A stretch of 64,000 nt of DNA, from contig CAKRXU010000008.1 of the NCBI GenBank assembly GCA_934424575.1, positions 19,493 through 83,492 on the forward strand. The letters run 5' to 3'. The notes under the pieces are model-generated. The model searched no databases. It was not told where the DNA came from and saw nothing but the letters and a program-made list of their open reading frames with translations. Of this stretch, positions 1 to 7,832 are shown piece after piece. How positions within the stretch are numbered: the first letter of the stretch is position 1; each line of letters starts with the position of its first letter. The DNA comes from an uncultured Blautia sp. (GTDB lineage: Bacteria; Bacillota; Clostridia; Lachnospirales; Lachnospiraceae). The position numbers were made by a program, and so were the translations under genes.

Positions 1-1040
1 CAGCAGAAGAATTCCGGACACTTCTGACAAAGCGTTCAGAAGAAACGGATCTGTATGCACGGGATCTGGCAGATCAGGTGCGGCAGCAGGTCTATGGAAA
101 CCAGATCTATGTACGTGGACTGATCGAGTTCACCAATTACTGTAAAAATGACTGCTATTACTGTGGAATCCGCAGGAGCAACCGAAATGCCCAGCGTTAC
201 CGCCTGACAGAAGAGGATATCCTTGCCTGCTGTAAGGAAGGCTATGAGCTGGGATTCCGTACTTTTGTCCTTCAGGGAGGAGAGGATGGATATTATACAG
301 ATGAGAAACTGACAGCCCTGATCCGTAAGATCAAAGGAGCCTACCCGGACTGTGCCCTGACACTTTCCATCGGGGAGAAATCCGAAGAAAGCTATCGTGC
401 CTATAAAGAAGCCGGTGCAGACCGCTATCTTCTGCGGCATGAGACAGCGTGTGAAGAGCATTACCGTAAACTCCATCCGGAAGAAATGTCCTGCGAAAAC
501 CGCAAAAACTGTCTTCGCACCCTCAAAAAACTGGGCTATCAGACAGGCGCAGGCTTCATGGTGGGTTCTCCTTACCAGACTATGGATGATCTGGTAGAGG
601 ATTTCCTGTTTCTCAAAGAACTGAATCCGGAGATGGTCGGGATCGGACCGTTCATTGCACATCAGGATACTCCTTTCCATGATGAAAAGAGTGGAACACT
701 GGAGGATACGCTCTTTTATCTGGCACTTCTCCGGCTGATGCTTCCGAATGTGCTTCTTCCGGCAACTACAGCACTGGGAACAATCCACCCGAAAGGACGT
801 GAACTCGGCGTAAAATCCGGCGCAAATGTTGTGATGCCGAATCTTTCTCCTGTTTCCGTGCGAAAGAAATACATGCTCTATGACGGAAAGATCTGTACCG
901 GAGACGAGGCAGCAGAATGTCGTTTCTGTCTCAGCCGGCGTATGGAACTGATCGGCTGCCAGATCGTGACAGACCGCGGAGATTATAAAGTTACTGTGAA
1001 CGGAGTGAACAGTAACGATTACAAAAAAACCTTGCAATAG
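1..1040 (+). CDS. hydE: [FeFe]-hydrogenase H-cluster radical SAM maturase HydE, 5'-truncated by the window edge
   Basis: The reading frame is open from base 3, so the true start lies left of the window. HydE is a radical SAM enzyme that helps build the dithiomethylamine/CO/CN ligands of the [FeFe]-hydrogenase active site. The radical SAM motif CxxxCxxC is visible as NYCKNDCYYCG at about 136-165, and a second cysteine pair (CRFC) sits near the C-terminus, as in HydE proteins. The Gly-rich VLQGGEDG stretch and the P-N-L-S-P motif (about 838-849) fit the biotin synthase/HydE fold. The last ten or so codons lie inside a 27-bp palindromic repeat (990-1016), so the tail after ...DRGDYK is probably repeat-derived rather than ancestral. 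HydF and HydG are not in the window. The family call is firm; choice within the HydE/PylB group rests on overall resemblance. Confidence 0.88.
   Translation, partial: AEEFRTLLTKRSEETDLYARDLADQVRQQVYGNQIYVRGLIEFTNYCKNDCYYCGIRRSNRNAQRYRLTEEDILACCKEGYELGFRTFVLQGGEDGYYTDEKLTALIRKIKGAYPDCALTLSIGEKSEESYRAYKEAGADRYLLRHETACEEHYRKLHPEEMSCENRKNCLRTLKKLGYQTGAGFMVGSPYQTMDDLVEDFLFLKELNPEMVGIGPFIAHQDTPFHDEKSGTLEDTLFYLALLRLMLPNVLLPATTALGTIHPKGRELGVKSGANVVMPNLSPVSVRKKYMLYDGKICTGDEAAECRFCLSRRMELIGCQIVTDRGDYKVTVNGVNSNDYKKTLQ
990..1016. repeat. 27-bp palindromic repeat, copy 1 (inside 3' end of hydE)
   Basis: Arms GTTACTGT and ACAGTAAC flank an 11-base centre (GAACGGAGTGA). The copy is in frame and encodes the last residues of hydE. 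The same element recurs at 1071-1097 and, diverged, at 9903-9929 and 23792-23818, always 27 bases long. Confidence 0.85.
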
Positions 1041-1070
1041 ATACCGCATATGGGGTATAGTGGTCATATG

Positions 1071-1097
1071 GTTACTGTGAATGGAGTGAACAGTAAC
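1071..1097. repeat. 27-bp palindromic repeat, copy 2 (intergenic)
   Basis: Identical to copy 1 except for one base in the centre (GAATGGAGTGA). It lies 30 bases after the hydE stop and 30 bases before the downstream lipoprotein start, 81 bases downstream of copy 1. There is no T-run, so it is not an ordinary terminator. Confidence 0.85.
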
Positions 1098-1126
1098 GCT
1101 GTATGCTATAAAGGAGGATTATTTTA

Positions 1127-1567
1127 ATGAAGAAATCCAGATTACTGATCGTGCTGGCTGGTCTGGCTGTTTTTGCATCCGGATGTGGTTTCAGTACCGG
1201 AGGAGAAGACTCTACTGTGACTGTGATTGAAGCGACTCCGACTCCGACTGTTACTCCTACACCGGAAGCAACTCCTACACCGACAGTTCCAGAGGCGACT
1301 CCAACTCCGGCTCAGGAAATAACACAGACAGCAAGTGGTGTAAATATCATAAAACAAAGTGCTACTTATTATGCTGTGCAGGGTGTAAATATCCGTACTG
1401 ACTGCAGCACAGATGCGCAGATCATCAGGGGTACTAAAGTTGGCGAGGAATTACCAAGTACTGGTGTCAGCCAGGATGGACAGTGGATTGAAGTAACAGT
1501 CAATGATACGACAGGTTATGTCAGTGCACAGTATGTTTCTGCAACAAATCCAACAGCAGCTCAGTAA
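1127..1567 (+). CDS. SH3-domain lipoprotein
   Basis: A 146-residue exported protein. Residues 1-20 form a signal peptide with a lipobox ending at Cys20 (FASGC), so it is likely lipid-anchored on the outer face of the membrane. Residues about 35-65 are a Pro/Thr-rich linker built from repeated ATPTPT units. Residues about 80-142 are a bacterial SH3 (SH3b) domain, recognisable by the VNIRTDCSTDAQIIRGTKVGE and G-Q-W-I-E-V signatures. Such domains usually bind cell-wall peptides; no catalytic domain is present. The start is set by AAAGGAGG about 9 bases upstream of the ATG. It is monocistronic: a strong hairpin follows the stop and the next gene is on the other strand. Confidence 0.82.
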   Translation: MKKSRLLIVLAGLAVFASGCGFSTGGEDSTVTVIEATPTPTVTPTPEATPTPTVPEATPTPAQEITQTASGVNIIKQSATYYAVQGVNIRTDCSTDAQIIRGTKVGEELPSTGVSQDGQWIEVTVNDTTGYVSAQYVSATNPTAAQ

Positions 1568-1572
1568 AGCGT

Positions 1573-1627
1573 AAAAACGCTGAACTTCTCAGGAGGTTTT
1601 TCTCTTAAAAGAAGTTCAGCGTTTTTT
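1573..1627. terminator. Bidirectional terminator between the lipoprotein and luxS
   Basis: A long stem pairs AAAACGCTGAACTTCT with AGAAGTTCAGCGTTTT around a 22-base loop. T-runs on both strands serve the two converging genes. Confidence 0.85.
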
Positions 1628-1650
1628 TAATATTTTGTAAAGAAAAAAGA

Positions 1651-2130
1651 TTATTCTGGATAGATAAGGCGGTCCGGTCTGATATCGTAGAGAACCTCAC
1701 GAAGATATTTATCGGCAAGATATTTTGCCATACCAAGATTCATGTCGAGGTAGTTTCCACAGTCTTTTGCAGAAGCACCAGGGATCTCGCCTTCAAAATC
1801 ACGGATGAATTCAAACATTTCCGTCATGAGTGGCACAATGTCTTTTGATTCATAATCACCTGCAAGGAGAAGATAATTTCCGGTACGGCAGCCCATTGGT
1901 CCCCAGTAGATGATCTTGCTGCCGAATTCTGCATGATTGCGGAGAAAAGTAGCTGCAAGATGTTCCATGGCATGGAGTTCTGCGGTGTTCATGACAGGTT
2001 CCTCATTAGGGGAAGTCATACGGATATCGAAGGTAGTGATGACCTGATCGCCAAGATAATCTTTGCGGGAAACATAGATTCCCGGCTGAAGCTTGATGTG
2101 GTCTATGGTAAAGCTTGCTATTTTTTTCAT
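1651..2130 (-). CDS. luxS: S-ribosylhomocysteine lyase LuxS
   Basis: LuxS cleaves S-ribosylhomocysteine to homocysteine and DPD, the precursor of autoinducer-2, in the activated methyl cycle. The 159-residue length is typical. The metal-binding HxxEH motif is present (HAMEH, residues 53-57), as is the later cysteine of the DCGNY motif (about residue 125) that completes the metal/catalytic site. The N-terminal MKKIASFTIDHIKLQPGIY is a classic LuxS start. The ATG is preceded on the minus strand by AGAAAGGAACC. It is a single gene with its own terminator, converging on the SH3 lipoprotein. The homocysteine it releases connects to the sulfur genes far to the right only metabolically. Confidence 0.96.
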   Translation of the reverse strand: MKKIASFTIDHIKLQPGIYVSRKDYLGDQVITTFDIRMTSPNEEPVMNTAELHAMEHLAATFLRNHAEFGSKIIYWGPMGCRTGNYLLLAGDYESKDIVPLMTEMFEFIRDFEGEIPGASAKDCGNYLDMNLGMAKYLADKYLREVLYDIRPDRLIYPE

Positions 2131-2228
2131 ATGTCTGGTTCCTTTCTGTATTTTGATGTAAAATCACTGATTCTTATTGTAGCAGAGCTTTGACATGCTT
2201 ACAAGTGGTTGGTGGAAAATCCCCGGCA

Positions 2229-2268
2229 TTGACTTTACATCCCTGTGATGTTAAACTGTTGCACAGGG
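2229..2268 (+). promoter_or_regulatory. Promoter with inverted repeat over the -10 region, upstream of the cyclophilin gene
   Basis: TTGACT (2229-2234), 17-base spacer, TAAACT (2252-2257). A perfect 7-bp inverted repeat CCCTGTG/CACAGGG (2241-2247, 2262-2268) brackets the -10 box and could be an operator. The promoter fit is moderate. Confidence 0.45.
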
Positions 2269-2339
2269 AAAAAGTTAAAATAAAAATCAAAAGCTGCAGG
2301 GGATGAGAGGAACAGCAGCGTCATAGGAGGAAGTTTATT

Positions 2340-3107
2340 ATGAAATCCAGAGTTTTGGCAGCAGTTTTCGCAGTTGTCCTTACGGCAGGTACACTTACAG
2401 GCTGTGGAAGTGCGAAGACATCCGATTCTGCAAAAACAGACAATACAAAAGAAGAAAGCACGAAAGAAGACGATACAAAAGAAGAAACTTCTTCGGACGA
2501 GGAAGCAGAAGTAACACAGGAACCTGTAAGTGAGGAAGAAGCACTTGCAGCCGGTTTCAGCGATGGAAGCGACAGTGATGCAGCAGTCCTGGATACAAGC
2601 AAGGAACTGACAGGGATTCATCATGCAGGAATCGACATTAAGGACTATGGAAGTATTGAGGTAGAGCTGGACGCAGACACAGCCCCGATCACCGTAACAA
2701 ACTTTGTGAAGCTTGCACAGGAAGGATTCTATGACGGACTGACTTTCTGGAGGATCATGGATGGTTTTATGATCCAGGGAGGTGATCCGAAGGGGAATGG
2801 AACCGGTGGCTCTGGTGAGACAATTAAGGGAGAATTTTCCAGCAATGGAGTGAAGAATGATATTTCCCATACAAGAGGAACCATTTCCATGGCAAGATCC
2901 ACCAGCCCGGACAGTGCAAGTTCCCAGTTCTTTATCGTACAGTCTGACAGCACATTTCTTGATGGCGACTACGCGGCCTTTGGTCATGTGACAGAGGGAA
3001 TGGATGTTGTAGATCAGATCTGTAAGGATGCAGATCCGACGGATGATAACGGAACGATCAAAGCGGATGAACAGCCGGTGATCGAGAGCATTCAGATCAA
3101 AGACTGA
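2340..3107 (+). CDS. Cyclophilin-type peptidyl-prolyl isomerase lipoprotein
   Basis: A 255-residue lipoprotein. The signal peptide ends with the lipobox LTGC (Cys22), followed by a highly charged Asp/Glu/Lys/Thr linker to about residue 80. Residues about 95-255 are a cyclophilin domain with the motifs APITVTNFVKL, FWRIMDGFMIQGGDP, SMARSTSPDSASSQFFI and FGHVTEGMDVVD, including the catalytic Arg of the FxRxxxxFMIQGGD signature. It should speed folding of exported proteins at the membrane surface. An AGGAGG ribosome binding site sits 8 bases before the ATG. It is monocistronic, with its own terminator. Confidence 0.93.
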   Translation: MKSRVLAAVFAVVLTAGTLTGCGSAKTSDSAKTDNTKEESTKEDDTKEETSSDEEAEVTQEPVSEEEALAAGFSDGSDSDAAVLDTSKELTGIHHAGIDIKDYGSIEVELDADTAPITVTNFVKLAQEGFYDGLTFWRIMDGFMIQGGDPKGNGTGGSGETIKGEFSSNGVKNDISHTRGTISMARSTSPDSASSQFFIVQSDSTFLDGDYAAFGHVTEGMDVVDQICKDADPTDDNGTIKADEQPVIESIQIKD

Positions 3108-3133
3108 TTTCAGTCTGAGCAGTAAAGGAAATA

Positions 3134-3172
3134 AAAATGGCGGCAGAAACATGTAGGATCTGCTGCCATTTT
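3134..3172. terminator. Bidirectional terminator, cyclophilin / methyltransferase
   Basis: A 14-bp stem AAAATGGCGGCAGA/TCTGCTGCCATTTT with one G-T pair; A/T tracts on both sides serve both converging genes. Confidence 0.8.
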
Positions 3173-3191
3173 GTATTAGTAAAGCGAGAAT

Positions 3192-3755
3192 TTACAGTTT
3201 TATGATCAGAACAGGGATTGGAGGATTGTTCGGACGGTTGTAATAATCGCTTCGGATGACAAGATATTTGTGTGGATCAAGAGAAGCGAGCCATGCAAGC
3301 ACCGCGTCGCGTTCTTCAAATCCGGAATCACCGCCGCTGTAAATGCAGAGTGAGATCAGGCCGCCTTTTTTAAGAAGGGAAAGCCCCTGGGTCAGAGCTT
3401 CAATGCTGGTGTCGCCTTTTGTCGCTTTGGCGTGATCACCGCCGGGAAGGTAGCCGAGATTGAAGGTAATGCAGCTTACAGAATTTTCCTGGGCGTGCGT
3501 TTTCATCTGTGTATGGGATTCCAGAAGCAGAGTATAGTTGTCTGGTGCCCCCGCGCTGATGAGGCGTTCTTTTGTACTTTTTAATGCCTGTTTCTGGATA
3601 TCAAAAGCAAGTACCCTGCCTTTTTCGCCGCAGAGCGTACTCAGAAGCAGGGTATCATTTCCGTTTCCCATCGTTGCATCAATACAGAGATCGCCCGGAG
3701 CGACCTGCTCTTTTATAAAACGCGCACACCATTGTGTGATCTGATAATTTTTCAT
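3192..3755 (-). CDS. mnmM: Class I SAM methyltransferase, MnmM (YtqB)-like tRNA-modification enzyme
   Basis: A 187-residue single-domain Rossmann methyltransferase. The SAM-binding motif I is DATMGNGNDT (residues 26-35) and the acidic motif II follows in VLAFDIQ. Later family features are FNLGYLPGGDH and the conserved C-terminal YYNRPNNPPIP. These match the YtqB/MnmM family, which in Firmicutes completes mnm5s2U34 of tRNA by methylating nm5s2U. The start has a modest ribosome binding site (AGGAC/AAAGGA) on the minus strand. It is transcribed alone, divergent from coaBC. Assignment to MnmM rests on motif resemblance, not an alignment. Confidence 0.82.
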   Translation of the reverse strand: MKNYQITQWCARFIKEQVAPGDLCIDATMGNGNDTLLLSTLCGEKGRVLAFDIQKQALKSTKERLISAGAPDNYTLLLESHTQMKTHAQENSVSCITFNLGYLPGGDHAKATKGDTSIEALTQGLSLLKKGGLISLCIYSGGDSGFEERDAVLAWLASLDPHKYLVIRSDYYNRPNNPPIPVLIIKL

Positions 3756-3848
3756 AAAGATCCAAGTCCTTTCTTATCGATTACTCCCATTATAATAAAA
3801 AACCGGCATGAAAACGAGTACAAAAAAAGAAACACAGCAAAAATTCAT

Positions 3849-3876
3849 TGCAATTGTCGGTAAGGCTGTTATAATG
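3849..3876 (+). promoter_or_regulatory. Promoter of the coaBC-panT-coaX group
   Basis: TTGCAA (3849-3854), 16-base spacer, perfect TATAAT (3871-3876), 49 bases before the coaBC start. Confidence 0.6.
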
Positions 3877-3924
3877 TAACAGACATGAAAACTGTGAAAA
3901 ACTCATAAAAGGAAGGAAAATCTT

Positions 3925-5130
3925 ATGTTAAAGGGTAAAACCGTTCTTCTGGGAGTGACCGGAAGCATTGCGGCATACAAAATCGCATATCTTGCAAGTG
4001 CACTGAAGAAACTTCACGCAGAGGTCCATGTGCTGATGACGAAGAATGCAACCAATTTTATCACACCGATTACATTTGAATCGCTTACCGGAACGAAATG
4101 TCTGGTAGATACCTTTGACAGAAATTTTCAGTTCCAGGTAGAGCATGTTTCCATTGCAAAGAAGGCAGACGTAGTCATGATCGCACCTGCCAGTGCCAAC
4201 GTGATCGGCAAACTTGCACATGGGATCGCAGATGATATGCTGACAACAACGATCATGGCATGCAAATGCAAGAAATTCATTTCCCCTGCCATGAATACAA
4301 ATATGTTTGAAAATCCGATCCTGCAGGATAATCTTAAGACGCTTGAGCATTATGGATACGAAGTGATCCAGCCTGCGAGCGGCTATCTCGCCTGCGGGGA
4401 CACCGGAGCCGGTAAGATGCCGGAACCGGAAACACTGCTTTCTTACATCTTGAGGGAGATCGCAGCGGAGAAGGATCTTGAGGGAAAAAAGGTTCTGGTC
4501 ACAGCCGGACCTACCCAGGAATCCATTGATCCGGTGCGCTACATCACCAACCATTCTTCCGGCAAGATGGGCTATGCACTGGCAAAAGCAGCTATGCTCC
4601 GCGGCGCAGATGTCACTCTGGTCAGCGGACCATGCAGCATCACGCCGCCGCCTTTTGTGAAGGTGGTACCGGTCGTGACCGCGAAGGATATGTTTGATGC
4701 GGTGACTTCCGTAAGTGCAGATCAGGACATCATCATCAAGGCAGCAGCCGTGGCGGACTACCGCCCGAAGCAGGTTTTTGATGAAAAAATCAAGAAGCAG
4801 GACAAAGAAATGAGTATTGAACTGGAAAAAACGGACGATATTCTCAAATACCTGGGAGAACATCGTACCCCGCAGCAGTTCCTCTGTGGATTTTCCATGG
4901 AGACTCAGAACATGATCGGTAATTCCAGGGCGAAACTTGGTAAGAAACATCTGGATATGGTGGCAGCGAACAACCTCAAGGTTGCAGGCGCCGGTTTCCA
5001 GGGCGATACCAATGTACTGACCCTGATTACACAGGATGAGGACGTATCACTCCAGCTTATGAGCAAGGAGGATGCAGCCAATGTCATCCTGGATAAGATC
5101 CTTTCTATCATGAAAGAAAGGGAACAGTAA
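3925..5130 (+). CDS. coaBC: Bifunctional phosphopantothenoylcysteine decarboxylase / phosphopantothenate-cysteine ligase
   Basis: CoaBC carries out the second and third steps of coenzyme A synthesis: it ligates cysteine to 4'-phosphopantothenate, then decarboxylates the product. The 401-residue length is standard. The N-terminal flavin-dependent CoaC half (about 1-185) shows GVTGSIAAYK, the catalytic-His context VEHVSIA, PAMNTNMF and SGYLACGDTGAGKMPEP. The C-terminal CoaB half (about 190-400) shows VTAGPTQESIDPVRYITNHSSGKMG and the KAAAVADYRP motif. It stands first in a short pantothenate/CoA locus with panT and coaX. AAGGAAGG precedes the ATG. Confidence 0.96.
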   Translation: MLKGKTVLLGVTGSIAAYKIAYLASALKKLHAEVHVLMTKNATNFITPITFESLTGTKCLVDTFDRNFQFQVEHVSIAKKADVVMIAPASANVIGKLAHGIADDMLTTTIMACKCKKFISPAMNTNMFENPILQDNLKTLEHYGYEVIQPASGYLACGDTGAGKMPEPETLLSYILREIAAEKDLEGKKVLVTAGPTQESIDPVRYITNHSSGKMGYALAKAAMLRGADVTLVSGPCSITPPPFVKVVPVVTAKDMFDAVTSVSADQDIIIKAAAVADYRPKQVFDEKIKKQDKEMSIELEKTDDILKYLGEHRTPQQFLCGFSMETQNMIGNSRAKLGKKHLDMVAANNLKVAGAGFQGDTNVLTLITQDEDVSLQLMSKEDAANVILDKILSIMKEREQ

Positions 5131-5144
5131 CCCGTTCACCAGGA

Positions 5145-5172
5145 TGCGGGTAAATAAAATCACATACCCGCA
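5145..5172. promoter_or_regulatory. Inverted repeat ahead of panT
   Basis: A perfect 8-bp inverted repeat, TGCGGGTA-N12-TACCCGCA, in the short gap between coaBC and panT. With no T-run it looks more like an operator or mRNA hairpin than a terminator. Confidence 0.45.
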
Positions 5173-5225
5173 GTTCCGCACCGTATTGTATCCCCATGGA
5201 GGGAACGATAACAAGGAGGAAAAAC

Positions 5226-5864
5226 ATGAAAAGTAACAAATTTACCACATCACAGCTCACCATTCTTGGTCTGATGTCAGGAATCCTTTTTCTGATGGCG
5301 TACACACCACTTGGATATCTGAACATAGGACCTCTGGCAGTCACCTTTAATGTCATTCCGGTCGCAATCTGCGCGGTCGTTCTCGGACCGACAGGCGGAG
5401 CCGTAGCCGGAGCCGTTTTTGGACTGACCAGTTTCTTACAGGCAATGGGAATCGGCGGTACCAGCGCACTGGGAGCAGCACTGTTTCAGATCAATCCATT
5501 TTTAAGTGCAGTTCAGTGTTTTGTACCTCGTATTCTTGATGGATTACTTATCGGTTTCATCTACAGAGGAATGAGAAAGAAAACAAACGTATATGTATCC
5601 TGTGCTGTAACCGGATTCTTTTCCGCATTCCTGAATACCCTGTTCTTTATGACCGCACTGGTTGTAATGTTCGGAAACACAGAAGTGATCCAGAATCTCA
5701 TGGGTGGAAGAAATGTGATCATTGGATGCTGTATGATGGTAGGTGTTAATGCGATCAGTGAGATGGTTTCTTCAACGATCATCACAGCAGCTGTAGGAAC
5801 CGCACTTTCCAAAGCTCATCTGATCCCGGCATCTCAGATTGCAAAACCTGATACTGCCGCATAA
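5226..5864 (+). CDS. ECF transporter S component, probably pantothenate-specific (PanT-like)
   Basis: A 212-residue membrane protein with about six hydrophobic segments, the short loops typical of ECF S components and a Gly/Ala-rich first half (GPTGGAVAGAVFGL). S components bind one vitamin each and dock onto a shared EcfT-EcfA-EcfA' module, which is not in this window. Its place between coaBC and coaX points to pantothenate as the substrate; that is inference from context. The start was set at the ATG preceded by AAGGAGG (8 bases); an upstream in-frame ATG at 5196 lacks such a site. The coaX start follows 27 bases after the stop, so co-transcription is likely. Confidence 0.8.
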   Translation: MKSNKFTTSQLTILGLMSGILFLMAYTPLGYLNIGPLAVTFNVIPVAICAVVLGPTGGAVAGAVFGLTSFLQAMGIGGTSALGAALFQINPFLSAVQCFVPRILDGLLIGFIYRGMRKKTNVYVSCAVTGFFSAFLNTLFFMTALVVMFGNTEVIQNLMGGRNVIIGCCMMVGVNAISEMVSSTIITAAVGTALSKAHLIPASQIAKPDTAA

Positions 5865-5891
5865 AAAGCATATAGACAGGAATGAGAATAT

Positions 5892-6656
5892 ATGATTTTA
5901 GCCATTGATATCGGAAACACCAACATTGTAGTTGGCTGTATCGAAGAAGAGAAGATTTACTTTATAGAGAGGATTTCCACGAACCACACCAAGACAGAAC
6001 TGGAGTATGCGATCGACCTCAAGACGATCCTTGACATCCATCACATCAAACGTTCTGAGATCGAGGGTGCGATCATTTCTTCCGTAGTTCCGCAGATCAC
6101 CAATGCAGCGAAGCTTGCGGTCGAAAAGATCCTCAAAAAAGAACCGATGGTACTGGGACCAGGGGTTAAGACAGGACTGAACATTGTTCTGGATAATCCG
6201 GGAGAGATGGGAGCAGACCGTGTGGCAGACGCAGTTGCGGCGCTGGCACAGTATCCGGTACCGCTGGTCATCGTGGATATGGGAACAGCGACTACGATTT
6301 CTGTTCTGGATGATAAAAAACGTTATATCGGCGGAATGATCCTTCCGGGTGTACGGATCTCTCTGGATGCGCTGACTTCCAGAGCATCACAGCTGAGCGG
6401 AATCAGTATTGAAGAGCCGAAACGGCTCATTGGAAGAAATACGGTAGACTGCATGAAGAGCGGTATCCTTTATGGAAATGCTGCTGCGGTGGACGGTATC
6501 GTGGACAGGATCGAAGAAGAACTTGGACAGAAAGTCACCGTGATCGCAACCGGTGGAATGTCCAAAAAGATCATTCCTCACTGTAGGAGAGAGATGATCT
6601 GGGACGGAGACCTGCTTCTCAAGGGACTTCAGATCATTTACGACAAGAACAAGTAA
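5892..6656 (+). CDS. coaX: Type III pantothenate kinase
   Basis: CoaX phosphorylates pantothenate, the first step of CoA synthesis, and belongs to the ASKHA fold. At 254 residues it is typical. The N-terminal nucleotide-binding motif DIGNTNIVVG (residues 5-14), the GADRVADAVAA substrate motif (about 101-111) and the second phosphate motif VDMGTATTISVLD (about 123-135) are all intact. The conserved GGMILPG loop follows. It completes the coaBC-panT-coaX set: import, phosphorylation, cysteine ligation and decarboxylation. A rho-independent terminator follows. Confidence 0.96.
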   Translation: MILAIDIGNTNIVVGCIEEEKIYFIERISTNHTKTELEYAIDLKTILDIHHIKRSEIEGAIISSVVPQITNAAKLAVEKILKKEPMVLGPGVKTGLNIVLDNPGEMGADRVADAVAALAQYPVPLVIVDMGTATTISVLDDKKRYIGGMILPGVRISLDALTSRASQLSGISIEEPKRLIGRNTVDCMKSGILYGNAAAVDGIVDRIEEELGQKVTVIATGGMSKKIIPHCRREMIWDGDLLLKGLQIIYDKNK

Positions 6657-6671
6657 AAATCAGTAACTATA

Positions 6672-6719
6672 AAATCACTTCTTTTGACTGTGTGAAACAG
6701 CAGAGGAAGTGATTTTTTT
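6672..6719 (+). terminator. Terminator after coaX
   Basis: A 10-bp stem AAATCACTTC/GAAGTGATTT with a run of seven T's. Confidence 0.85.
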
Positions 6720-6734
6720 GTTCGAAAAAATTCT

Positions 6735-7616
6735 TTAGAATGCCTGTGCCATGTCCTCCGGGACGGGAGCGGTGAAGCACAGGTCTTTGCCGGTCAGTGG
6801 ATGCCGGAAATTAAGCTGGAAAGAATGCAGAGGCTGTCTTTGGAAGCAGTCATAGACCGGATGATAGAGATAATCTGCCGGGAGTGGATGTCCGATGTGT
6901 CCCATATGTACCCGGATCTGGTGGGTGCGTCCTGTTTCCAGATGGATCTCCAGAAGGGAATGATCATTTCTGACGGCGAGCCGTTCATAATGTGTGACGG
7001 CGGATTCCCCGTGCTCCAGGTCGATCTGCCGCTGGATCACGGAATCGGAAACACGCCCGATCGGGGCAGAGATCGTCCCGGATGGAGGGGTGACACCGCA
7101 GACAACTGCCAGATAGGTGCGACGGATCTCACGGTTTCGCATCTGTGAGGAAAGGATCGCGGCACTGAGCGCATTTTTGGCGAGGATCAGTGCACCGGAG
7201 GTATCACGGTCCAGACGGTTGATGCAGCGGAACGGGCAGAGTTCGTCCTTTTGCTGAAAATAAAAGGCCGCGGCATTGGCGAGGGTGTTCGTATAATTTC
7301 CGATCGAAGGATGCACGGGCATATCCGCCGGTTTGTTCAAGATAAGAATATCTTCGTCCTCATAAAGAACGTTAAGTGGCAGCGGTGTGGGAACGATACC
7401 GTCCACAGATCCTGTTTCCATGACACGTACCCGAAAAAAGTCGCCCGCATGAAGAGTATCCCGTCCTCCGATGCGCACGCCGTTTACAAGAAGAGCTTCT
7501 TTATCCGGCTTCATAGAAGTCAATATATGCCGGGAAAAACCTTTTGAGCGCAGAAATTCCAGCACCTGCATGCCGGCTTCCTGTGATGTGACTGTATAGG
7601 TTAAGATTCTGTCCAT
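6735..7616 (-). CDS. RluA-family pseudouridine synthase
   Basis: A 293-residue RNA-modifying enzyme. Residues 1-80 resemble the S4-like N-terminal RNA-binding region (VLEFLRSKGFSRHIL...VNGVRI). The catalytic domain follows, with the invariant Asp in INRLDRDTSG (about residues 132-141), the LNKPADMPVHPS motif and the RTHQIRVHM motif near residue 230. Members convert uridine to pseudouridine in rRNA or tRNA; the target cannot be read from sequence. The minus-strand ATG at 7616 lacks an obvious strong ribosome binding site. It is transcribed alone and ends close to the coaX terminator. Confidence 0.92.
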   Translation of the reverse strand: MDRILTYTVTSQEAGMQVLEFLRSKGFSRHILTSMKPDKEALLVNGVRIGGRDTLHAGDFFRVRVMETGSVDGIVPTPLPLNVLYEDEDILILNKPADMPVHPSIGNYTNTLANAAAFYFQQKDELCPFRCINRLDRDTSGALILAKNALSAAILSSQMRNREIRRTYLAVVCGVTPPSGTISAPIGRVSDSVIQRQIDLEHGESAVTHYERLAVRNDHSLLEIHLETGRTHQIRVHMGHIGHPLPADYLYHPVYDCFQRQPLHSFQLNFRHPLTGKDLCFTAPVPEDMAQAF

Positions 7617-7832
7617 ATGGTTAGTTTCTCCAGTTTGTTTTTTTATCTGGCATCAGTATAGGGCAACAGGGAAAAAATTTCCACAGATTTTGCAAAAATA
7701 AATGGAAAACAGAATCGCAATCTGGTATAAAATAAGGTAAATAGCGGTTACAGGGAATTTATGGTCCGCCGCTATAATAAAAAGGAAGATTTTTACATAA
7801 GCTGAAATACCTAAGGCCGGGGGAATGAGACA

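Noticed and set aside
36..1067. Long minus-strand frames opposite hydE, coaBC, the CbiJ-E-T fusion gene, metY, aprA and cysN
   Set aside because: They lie wholly opposite strongly supported genes, have Cys/His/Phe-rich compositions typical of antisense translation, and lack ribosome binding sites.
5110..5135. A fifth copy of the 27-bp repeat at the end of coaBC
   Set aside because: Only the right arm AACAGTAAC matches; the left arm and centre do not, so it is probably chance.
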